Positions 10,101-22,100 of a stretch of DNA of 64,000 nt are shown here, piece after piece. The stretch is from Trichostrongylus colubriformis. Its lineage: Eukaryota > Nematoda > Chromadorea > Rhabditida > Trichostrongylidae. The notes below the pieces were generated by a model that was not told the DNA's origin, did not search any database, and was given only the letters and a program-made list of their open reading frames with translations. The stretch is from assembly GCA_963978905.1 (NCBI GenBank), contig OZ022261.1, forward strand, positions 27,277,686 through 27,341,685. Direction: 5' to 3'. The position numbers were made by a program, and so were the translations under genes. Numbering within the stretch: position 1 is the stretch's first letter; the number at the start of each line of letters is the position of its first letter.

Positions 10101-13100
10101 CCCATCTGTCGTTGGTCCGCTGGCACCGAACACGTACAAAGAGAACTCCCACATTCACTGATCAGCCGTCTTGTACGAGTCACACAATGGATGAATATTC
10201 GTGAATGTATGGGATGAAAATGAAAAATTAGCACATGTGGGCCACTTTCACATGCTGCTAAGACCGCAAACACGTAAATCGGTGCTAGCGAGCCACTATA
10301 CAGGTTGCGGCAAAAGTACTGACCGTTCGAGAAAACCTTATCATTTGACAAGCGTGGGTGGGACTACTTACGACAGAAAATCCCTTCGCGGCGACGCACT
10401 CGCGGCGCCACCAGTAGGACTTGCCGAATCGCTTGCCCTTGGGAGCCCGGCAGAGCGTGGCTGCCTTACCTCAGCACTTCCACCTATGCCACACTGCCCC
10501 GCTTGAAGGCTGCCATGCCCTGCCACTGGCACTCGCACCCGCCGCGGGCAGCCATGCGGTTTTCTGTCGTAAGCCGCCCCTCCCGACAAGCGTTTGTTTT
10601 CACTAAGATGGTGTATGGTATTGTAAGCAACGAATGTGTAGAAAGTATTTCAGGTACACTGGACTTTTTCAACAAATCACGGGAAGATTTCGCAAGACAA
10701 AAAATCCCACGATCAAAATTCACTCAAACTTTTCCCTTCTTAGGATATAGTATAATATCAGCGATCGTAGAGAGGCGGCAACCTCGCACATCTTGCTTTC
10801 GATGTCTGCACTCTTAAAGTTAGTTTAAAGAAAATTATGACTGTTTCAAGCGAGGCACTTTAAAATTTAGACAAACTCTCCTCGATGAAACATGCATCTG
10901 AGGAACTACGCGATTAAGCTGCCAATAGATTAGGATAAGGTATTCATTGGAAATGCAGGTTACGCTTTGTCAAAACATTAAAATTTGGGGAGGTAGAAAC
11001 TACATAAAACAAATTGTCAAATTCACTATAGAAGTGATGGCGCGCACCATTGTAATTGCAGCGACGCTATCGCATCAGTGTGCGCTACTTGGCTCCTACA
11101 CAACTCCTTGCTTTTTCATCCTTTTTTTTTAATCATTTATCCCTGCCGCATTACTTGTATGTCTTTTTTATCTTTCCCATCTGTCATCAGAAGTTGGACG
11201 CATGATACATGATCGGTGACGCTTTTGTTTCGGAATCAATACTAAATTTTGTAAGATTCTTGCTCTTCTTTTCCTTAGTTTCTCACGAGTTTGGTCTCAC
11301 TTTTCTTCTTTGGCTATAGATTTCATTGGTGAATAGTTTTGACTGGGTCCGAAAATGAAGAGTGGGTCGTATGGGCCCCCTTTTGGAGGGAGAGTCGTAT
11401 TTTTCCAATTTTTTTTCGACGCCAACTTGACTCTGGCTCAAGCGCCAGCTTGACGCATGAGTCCTCGATATGAATCTAGAAAATGCATAGAGATCCAACT
11501 GCCCATCTCAGAGCGTCCGAATGCGGATCAAGTGCGGCCTCTGCATTGACCCGATGTATTATGGACTCACTACAGAAAGTCCACCCATAACCAATATTGT
11601 AATGTACTGCATCTAATGTTTGCAAAGCTCATGCAGTTTGCCTGAATGAGTCTCCCACTTGTGGCGGTACCAACTTTTTTCAGCCTCTCTCTCACCAGGC
11701 CGCTTTAACCTGAAGGGCATCGAAAAACTGCTGTCTGTGGTGATTACAGCCGAACACCATTCCAACTTCGAAGAGTTAAGGAGACAGGCACGAGATCTAT
11801 ACCTGTGCAACGTAAACTTGGACAGCAAAGAAGAAGTGGCCAAAGCTTATGTTAAGGTGGGAACTATTTACTGTTTCTTTACTTTATAAAAAAAACCTGT
11901 CACACATTCGGTCTTCAGCGTGTGATTCATTCGCTTTTTGGCAGGGTGTTTGCTAAGATTAACATGCTAAGGCTACCATTAGTGTTCTCGTCTCACATCG
12001 CATAATACCTGCAAGTGTCATCATTTCATCGTCAGTCCGAAAGGAACAACGAATTTGGTAAAGAGTACAGGGTAAGCACGAAACGCGAAAAATCTAGTGA
12101 CAGATACCTTCCAGCGCTCCTCATCAGCCCTTATTGATTGTCAGCATGTTCGGTCCCCCAGCATCAGGGTCCTCGTGTCACATCACACAAGACCTGTACA
12201 ACATTGCCGAAAATAGGGTCACAAATCTGGTGTCCCTAACCTTCTGACGCTCCTTTATCAGAACAGATCATCCCTATCAGTGTACTCATGTCACACCCTA
12301 TATGAATCTGAGAAACATAAGGCCCCAGCTCCGCTGCGACGTGAGATTCGTGACAAACAGACAGACACACAAACGCGTATACATACATATACAGACATGC
12401 GTAGTGGATTGTATACAGGGTGCAGCAAAAGTATTGAACGCTCGGGAAAGGCTTGCCACACCAACAGCATGAATTTTGCTGGAAGTAACGATCAACAAGC
12501 ATCTCATAATGTGTGTCTAGAACGTAATAAGATTGACTCCAGTCCATACACGCTGTCGAAGACGGCGTGAAAAGTATTGGCCTTCAACCGCAGGTGATTT
12601 CCGTGCAAATGTTACTAAACTTCTGTCAGAGTAGGCTTGAAGGAAACGAATCAGTTGGAAAGAGTATTGCAGGGCTTGCCCTTCAAGATATCCTGAAAGG
12701 AGTAGTCGAGCACGTAAATGGTAGACATTGCTGCAAGGTGGCGAAGTCGTGGAAGCCACTTTCGCAGTGATCACGTATTATGAGTCGGAGCTGCTTCGTA
12801 CTCGGGAGTATACCGAATTGTTTACAAAGCGGGAGATCACGGAAGATCTACGCGTGTCTTGATGACATCATTGAGCTATTCGTGCTGATTGGGGTGAAAT
12901 AAACAGCTTTTTTTGAAGGACCTCCATGTTACCAGACCCTTATGTCCTGAGCGAGATTCCAACTGACCGCGGGAAGTTGTGCTGAAAGCGCCGCGAGGCG
13001 ACATCGCAAAGCGAAAATTTGTCAAGAGTGCACACACCCCCTTGTAACGCAATGTGTGGCTACTCCTTAAAATTCAATCGCCGTTTTTGAAGATACTCCT

Positions 13101-16100
13101 ACGAAAGCATGTGACAACTTGCACCACGATCACTTTCCTCCCTCCTAATAAAGTAAAGTTTTGTCGAGCAGTCAATGCATTTGACGCACACTTTATACCC
13201 CTACAATAATGAACCTATAGCGTTGGCCCGTTGCCACTCCCGCCAATGATGAAAAGTGTACAACAACACGTCGTGAGATGTGAGTCTGTAGCAAGAAGGG
13301 AGTCCTTTTTCTTGGGTTTTGATGGCCATATATGCCGTTCCTCTTCCATTGCACCACTACTCAGCGTTTTTCTTGTGCAACAGCTGACCGAATTAGCTGT
13401 CATGGTGTCGAAAAGATTATTCCGCAACATCAACAATGACACCGCTTGCCATAAATTACGACTCACATTTAAAGGCAGCATTAGGGGAAAGTCGGACGAA
13501 AAGTAAAAGAAGTAGCGAATGTGAAAGTCGAGATGCCTAGTAACAGGACAGTGAAGAAACAACGGATGGAATTGGCCAAAAACCCGAGAAATAGGACCCC
13601 CTTTCCACTGTTGGTTCTCGACGCGGACGACCTGTCCGTCAAGAAGCGGCTAGTCTGATCTAGTTTTCCATTGGCATGTTGCCAAGTAAACACAAGGGAA
13701 TGTTTGGAAATACGACAGCGTCTATTTTTTTTTGGAGTGAGCTTAAGCTAAAACTACTAAAGCGCCGCAAAACCCTCGATCCTGCCGCATTTCCTTGGCC
13801 GCTTCCACCCCAGTCAATCAGGAATTACGTCATCGGGAGGCGGGATCGTTGTATCAAGAGGCGGAACAGTTGGACGGTTGCGGCGTTTTGCGGCGTTTTC
13901 TACAGCTCGGAGTGTATTGGATATTGTATTGTCAATCTCTCTCTAAAAGTTTTGCAATTTGCACGAAATATGGAATACTTTCCTTTTGAGTCATTTCTCA
14001 TTTTGAAGAAATTGGCTATCAATGTTATGTCTACTGCATGACAAATGTTTTCCTTGAAGGCGCTTTATTACCTTCATTCCATTTTTCTGTCGGTATATAT
14101 ACCGTTAGCCAGTCAGAATAAACAGATTCCGAGCAAAACGACAAAGCTCACTACATGGCGACCACGGACCTACCGAAGCTGTGATCTTCACTCCAGTCAC
14201 ACCCATCGACAAACAATCCGTCAACGCGCCACGCCAACATACGTTGCCAAGAAAATCTTCAACCACACCAGCTACAACCTCCTACCACCCTCTTCCACCA
14301 TCCTACCCACCAGTCCTCCTGCTCCACCTGTCAAGGGGCCTTCGGAATCCAACCCATCAGCTCTCCTGATCCATCTGTCAAGTCCTGCTCCACCTGTCAC
14401 GGGGCCTCCCAAATCCAACCCACCAGTCCTCCTGCTTCACCTGTCAAGGGGACTCCGACATCCAATCTACTAGCTCCTCCTGCTCCACCTGTCAAGGGGC
14501 CTCCGAAATCCAACCCACCAGTCCTCCTGCTCCACCTGTCAAGGAGCCTCTGAAATCCAACACACCAGTCCTCCTGCTCCACCTGTCAAGGGGCCTTCGG
14601 AATCCAACCCATCAGCTCTCCTGCTCCATCTGTCAAGTCCTGCACCACCTCTCACGGGGCCTCCCAAATCCAACCCACCAGTCCTCCTGCTCCACCTGTC
14701 AAGGGGCCTCCGACATCCAATCTACCAGCTCCTCCTGGTACACTTTTCAAGGGGCCTCCGAAATCCAACAGAGTGTTCAGTTGGCAGAGTGGCAACAACC
14801 ACGACAAATCCCTCATCTTCCGTCAACATTGGCAATTCTCTGTCTGCCTCTCCACGACATATCTCCCATCCTCCGTCGACATCGACAACCCTCCGACTCC
14901 CTTGTCAACGACAACATACCCCTCACCCTCCGCCGACATTCGACGACTCTCTGACCCCCTTATCCACGACGTCAATCCCGCGTCCACTACGACAATCCTC
15001 TCACTCCCTCATCCCTCTGTCAACATCGACAACTCTCCGACTCACTCGTCCACGACGGCATCCTCAACGACGACACTTCCAACGACGAGATACTCTCAAC
15101 GACTACCCACTCCCCTCTGCGGCTTTTGCCCATCCACACTACACAATTCCTACAATCGCCATCTGCCACCTGCAGCTATTCGCCATACATTATCTATTTC
15201 ACCAATCGACCTCATCGTGAATACAACACCTCCTCAAGATGTCCGGCATCATCCGTCAACAAATCGGTATTGCTAAACGACAACTGCTGAAAGCACTCCA
15301 AGATGCAGAAAAGGAACACGCTGAACAAGATCAAATCCAACAGTCCACCAATGACGATATTCTCGCTATCTATGAAGGACAAACGTTAACACACGACTAT
15401 CTATACCGTACCTACGCCCGCGTCGATCGACTATGGAAGCAATGGATCGAACTCATCCAAGGAAATCCGGAGGAAGAAGCAATTCTACAAAAGTACATCA
15501 CCAAATACGGTGATTTTCGTCTTCTACTCAACGACGCTATCTCTACATTGGAAAGACTCGACCAAGAACGGCAACTCATCGAAGCAGAACTCCGAAGAAG
15601 GAAGATAGAATTCGAGCCGTACATAGAATCGGATGGAGATTCCCAACATTCATCAGAGCACCCAGTGGCTCACCAAATACCCCATCCAGCTTACGTGACT
15701 ACCGCCAGCCCACAAATCCCTACTTCTCAAACGCCAGCAACGTCAAACATGTCATTCGTCGACGCCTCTATACTCAGCAAGCTGGATCTCCCAATATTCG
15801 AAGGCAACTTACTCGAATTTCCCGAATACTGGGCCCGCTTCTCCACCTTGATAGGTGACAAACCGCAACTCGACGGCGCTACAAAATTCTCACTTCTCAA
15901 GTCTACACTTCGAGGTCGAGCTCTACAGACGATCAAAGGTCTAGCAATAACGGCTGCTAACTATCCAATAGCGGTTGAAATCCTGAAGAATCATTTCGAG
16001 GATCGAGTCACAACGCGCCATATTCTCTATACTCGACTTGCCTCTCTTCCATCATGCGAAAACGAAGGCAGAAACCTCTTCGCCCTTTATTCGCAAATGT

Positions 16101-19100
16101 TTGCTATGGTTCGCCAGTTCACAACGTATGAATATGACTCAAAGGAATACGCACTCGGAGCAATTCTACTAAATAAGCTTCCACGTCACATCCGAAGCCG
16201 TGTTTACGATCACACTGGAAACAACGAAAACCTCGTTCCGACACAACTTCTTCATATACTCACCAAAATCGTCAGAAAAGAAGCAGTACTGGAAGAAATG
16301 GCAGGTCACTCCAACTTCCATGGTGATTTCCTCATGAACGCTGCCTACCAGAATAAGAAGCCTCAACCCAGACGAACCGAACCTCAACTTCCCACAAGGA
16401 CACGTCAGTTACAGAAAACCTGTCCATTCTGCGGAGATATCGCACACAACTCTTCTACGTGCACAACATACAAAACTCCAAGAGAACGCGTCAAGGTCAT
16501 CAAAACGAAGCATCTTTGCTACAACTGCCTATCTCCACGGCACACCACAAAGCAATGCCCTTCCAAGAACTCCTGTATTCACTGCTGCAAACGTCATCAC
16601 TCGTCAGTATGCTTCACTCAGAATCCAGCAGGACAACCAGTTCAACGACCTCACCGGCCAATAAAATTACGCCCTCCACCACTAGTGCCACGACTACCAC
16701 TTCATCGGTCGAACGCGACTATCGAGATGCCTAACCAGGACAATATATCAACTCCTATTGATGGCGAGCAAAGGCAACGGCTCTCTGAAGCAGACTACAA
16801 TAAGCAGCAACATCAGAAACCTGAGGAAGTTCCACGAATATACACGGCAGATATAGTCAACGCGAACGTAACTTCGAAGGCAAGTCTTATGATGTGTGTA
16901 CCAATAACACTCTACAATCCAGATCAACCGTTGTGAGATTGGATACTACTGCATTCTTCGACAGTGGCTCCTCCACAACAATAATCAAAAAGGATATCGC
17001 TCAACGCCTGAATTTGAAGATGGAAGAAGAGCAGCTTATTTCTTTCCAGACATTCGCAAAACGTGAACCACAATCGCATCTATCTTCGAAAGTCAAGGTT
17101 GGTCTACTTCTGGAGAACTGTGAACAAATCGTCTTACATGCAAGGACACTTCCATTCATTATGGAACCAATGCACATGGAACTGCTAAATCAGCATCAAC
17201 GAGACAACACAAAGACGTGGAGCGTGAACACTCAACCAGGTCTACTGATAGGAAGCGACTACTTCTGGGAGCTCATGTTGTCAGACAATTTCTACATCAA
17301 ACAACTACCAAACGGATACAATCTCATCCACTCAAGACTCGGGAACATAATCACTGGAAAGCCTCTTCAAAGCCACCAATCATTCGTAGCAATAAGCGAC
17401 GCCGATGACCTCGAAAATCCACTACAGCATCAAAAATTGGAAGAAATAGTGGAGAAATTTTGGTCCCTTGAATCTGTTGGAATATCTGACGAAATTGCTC
17501 AATCTGATGACGACAGGTGCCTTCAAGAATTTACCGATACCATACATTTCGATCTCGATGAAGGACGTTATGTGGTACAACTACCGTTTAAAGACGATCT
17601 TTCCGAACTATCCGACAACTTCGACATGGCAATCTCGCGTCTCAGTAGCACTGTAAACGTACTGAGCAGAAAATCAGGTCTTCTGGAGAAATACCACAGT
17701 GTTATCATAGATCAACTGAACAAAGGAATCATCGAAGAAGTGGACTACAGGGACAATCCGACGCTCTGCCACTACCTTCCACATCATGGTGTGATATCAG
17801 AAAGCAGCAGAACTACGAAACTTCGTTGTGTCTACGATGGCTCCGCTAAAACGAAAGGGAAGAGAAGCCTCAATGAAGTACTGTACAGGGGCCCAGTACT
17901 TCTTCCAGAAATACCTGGTATACTTCTTCGGATTCGTCTCATGAAAATCCTCGTTACTGGAGATATCGGAAAGCGTTCCTCATGGTCGGACTGGATAAAG
18001 ATAGCCGAAATTTCACACGCTTCCTCTGGCTTCGAGATCCTTCCCTGGGAATGCGAGAAGGAAACATTGTCACGTACGTTTTCAAAAGAGTACCTTTTGG
18101 ATTAATTTCATCTCCATTTCTTTTGGCCGGCACGATTCGCTATCACCTCAGCAATTACTCCTCTCCTTTGGCACAGAAGATTCTCCGAAATATCTACGTG
18201 GACAACCTATTCCTGGAAGCGACATCCAGTCACGAGGCTGAACTAATATACGAAGAAACAAAAGAAATATTCCGAGAAGCAGGTATGAATGTCAGAGAGT
18301 TCGCAAGTAACGATGCGGATTTCAATAAATTGGTGGAAGAACAGGAGCATGCTCCAGTGGACAAATTTACGAAGATCCTAGGAATAAAATGGAATACCGT
18401 GAAGGACGACTTGGTTCTATCTCTACCTATGCCACCACAAAAGGAAACGACTTGGACGAAAAGAAAGGTTCTCAAGTACGTTGCCAGTATATACGATCCA
18501 CTGGGTTGGATCTCACCTTCGACGCTAATCTCCAAAGCGTTCATTCAAAAATTATGGAAAACAAAAATTTCATGGGATACAATCCTATCATCTGATCTTC
18601 TACAAGAATGGACATCAATACTGGCGAACTGGTCCGTTCCGGAGCTTCGCCTTCCTCGCAGACTCCCACCCTCCGATTCAAGCGACGTACACTACGACCT
18701 GCACATTTTTACGGATGCATCAAAAATTGGATATGCGGCTGTGGCATATTTGGTGACGAATGGACCTACCAATGAGACGGAAGTTTCTCTTCTTATGGCC
18801 AAATCAAGACTAGCACCACTGCACACTACCGCCACAATACCTCGTCTCGAACTCTCGGCATTAACAGTAGGAGCTAAGCTCATGAACTTCCTACAATCTC
18901 AGCTCGACTTACCAATCCGGAAAAGCTATATTTGGTCTGACAGCAAAGCTGCCTTGATATGGACAAAATGCGAAAAGCCACTACCAGTTTTCATCAACAA
19001 CCGCATCAAAACGATAAAGACGAACGCTCCGACGTCCATTTTGCGATTTGTTCCCGGAGATCAGAATCCAGCCGACATCGGAAGTCGAGGTATGAACGTA

Positions 19101-22100
19101 AAAGAACTTCTAGAATCAAAACTGTGGTTCAGCGGACCAGAATTCCTACACAACTCCGAAGAAAACTGGCCAAAAGACATTAGTCACATCACGGACGACA
19201 ACAGCGTAGAAAAAGAACTCCTCGCGTCAGCAACCTCCATAAACCACGAACCACTATTTGAGGAAAAACGATTTAGTACTTGGACAAAACTTCTCAAGAC
19301 GATAGTCCTGGTTCTACTCTTCGCAGTAAGAAAATCGTCGAAGGCAAAGGAACACTTCTCCGACAAGAGAAGCCATCTGATTGCAGCAGCTGAAATCATT
19401 GTTTGCCGACAAGCGCAGCTGAGTCATCCTCCGGATGACGCCACAAGAAAGCAACTGAACTTGTATTACTGTAAGAAGACCTTGCTATGGAAATCTCAAG
19501 GAAGGATCGCTAATGCAAAGCTACCACTCGCCACCATTGAGCCAGTTTATCTTCCTAGAGAAAGCTACATCTCTTCGCTGTACGTCCTCCACGTCCATCA
19601 GATCAATCACCATTGCGGAGTAGAACAGACGTTGTGCGAAATTCGCACGAAAATATGGATTCCGAAAGGAAGGCAAACGGTGAAGAAAACGATCAACAAC
19701 AATTGCTACATGTGCCGGAAAGCAAAATCTAAACCGTATGCATTACCGGACTTTCCCATCCATCCTCGCGAACGCGTTACCAGACCACGATATCCGTTTG
19801 AACGATGTGGTATGGACTACATGGGACCCTTCCATTACAGAGTCGACAACCTCACTATCTCAAAATATTGGATCGTTCTCATCACGTGTTTGAATACCAG
19901 AGCCATCATCACAGATATCGTAACAAGTATGTCTGCTATATCTCTCCTTCACGTAATACGGAGATTCATCGCAACAAACGGATTCCCACGATGGATAGTG
20001 TGTGACAACGCCAAGGTGTTCAGAACACTAAACGAAGTCCAATGTTGCTTGTTCAAGACAAAGGAACCCGACACAACAATAACGGATTATTGTGCAAACG
20101 GAAAAATTCAATTCCACTTCATTGCAAGCCACAGTCCCTGGCAAGGAGGGATATACGAAAGGATGGTGGGTCTTTTCAAGGCATCATATCGAAGCGCAAT
20201 CGGAAAGGACATCCACGACATTGAAACCTTGAAGACTCTCGTAACAGAATGTGCAGCTATCTGCAACTGTCGTCCATTAACGTACGTGAACGACGAATTA
20301 TGGCATATTCCTCTACGACCAGTGGATTTTTTGAGATCTAATGCTATAATCGCCATCCCTCGAATCGAAAAGATCGAAGAAGCCCAAGCGAATACGATTA
20401 TACAAAGCGACCTCATCGAGATGTGGAAATCGACGCAAGAAATATTGGATTTTTTCTGGAAGAGATGGAGCAAAGAATACATAGTGAGTTTACGAGAACA
20501 ATACCAACGTTCGCATAAACATCCACGTCTGGAGCATGAAGCTGAACATCCAAAACTTCATGACTACGTCATCATCCACGACGACACGTTAAAGAGAGGA
20601 CAATGGAAATTAGGCCAGGTGATCGGATCCAACGATGAGTATCAGAGGACAGTACAACTCCGTCTTGCTAATAAGGAAGAAATCACCAGACCAATCAATC
20701 TCATAAGCCCTCTGGAAGTATTACCTCGCGAAAGAGCAAATCCAAACGAAGGAAGAAGAGAAGACTCCAGAGAAAATACTCATACGCCATCACATCCCAT
20801 GCTGACCCGATCAAAAGCAAAAAATGCTTCACTCCTTCTTCTCGCCATCGTTGCCGTAATGATATCAGGATGCAAGGCTTCCGAGACAGCTATCAACATG
20901 AAATGTCCTAGCTCAATATCCATTATCAGGAAAATCATCTACGCCGACCAGTGCATGGAAAAGGGAATCGCGGTTGCATCTATAACTGACAACAACGATC
21001 AACAACGACTATGCTGGTTTCCTATCCAGTGCCCATCAGGACACATCAACATACCGATACCGCTGCCTCCAAACACAGGATACTGCGGGAGCAAATGTAG
21101 CTGCCCAAAATGGACGAAAACTTGTTCGTTCTACAATGGAAGACATAAAGAAACATCCCATTCCGACAACGTTCTTCCATCACTCTTCAACTACAAACCA
21201 CCACAAGTATGTTCGTTCCAAAAGTCGCCCATATGCTCCAATTCACGGAAAATTGGAATTTTTTATCAAATCGAATTATATGATGGTACAAAAATAATCG
21301 TACCAGAACTGCACATCACAAAAAGGGACTTCTTCAATAAAGAAGATTACTACTGCTTCCTACGATGGAAGACTGATACCTACCCCGATCCCAATCGGAA
21401 CTCAAAAATCAGGATCGCCGGCATTCTGCAGTACCACCAATATGCCGCACCAAGTATCAAGTCAGTTTTTTGCGTCTATTACTCACCGGTAACTACATTC
21501 GACTTCATGAATTCATCCATAATCATACGCGCATGGGGAACCGTACCCAAGGAATATTTCAGCCACAGGGATGACATCCAGAGCTCAAAAAGCATTTATT
21601 CGATTCCAAGTTGCGAAAAAGGAGGAATAACCGTCAAAACGACAACCACGTTAGATATAGTGGAAGCCTGCAGCTCGACAACATGCGTCTACATCAAAAG
21701 CTACGAAACCGACACTCTAGTACTATTCCCAACGTCAATAGTGATCTTCGAATACGAGGTTATCATCAGTGCCTGGATCAATGGTGAAAAAATACTATCG
21801 TCAACGCTAACTTGCCCAGGACAGCCGATTTGTGAAGCACTTCAATGCAATGTTTGCTGGAAGAAGGTTTACAACATCCAATGCTGGACAGCGCTCGAAA
21901 TAGCAGCATCCCTGATCCTTTTCATTGCATCAATGCTACTTCTTCACTTCTGTACCCCAGTCTTCAGGCTACTCTACTGGGTCGGAAGGAAACTAATCCA
22001 CACACTTCATGCTATAATGCGAGCAGTTCTCCTCAAATGCAAGAAGATCACAGGGAAAACTCAAAGCTACCAAGTCGAAAGACCATCATATCAGCTCAAA

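Noticed and set aside
10368..10606. GC-rich open frames on both strands
   Set aside because: They fall inside a palindromic MITE and have no domain.
12417..12780. Complete Tc1-type element
   Set aside because: One terminal-repeat-like start is present, but no matching end or readable transposase was found.
14045..15276. Proline/threonine-rich proteins encoded in the BEL/Pao leader
   Set aside because: Frames arise from 47-bp and related tandem repeats in the untranslated leader; the repeat length is not a multiple of three.
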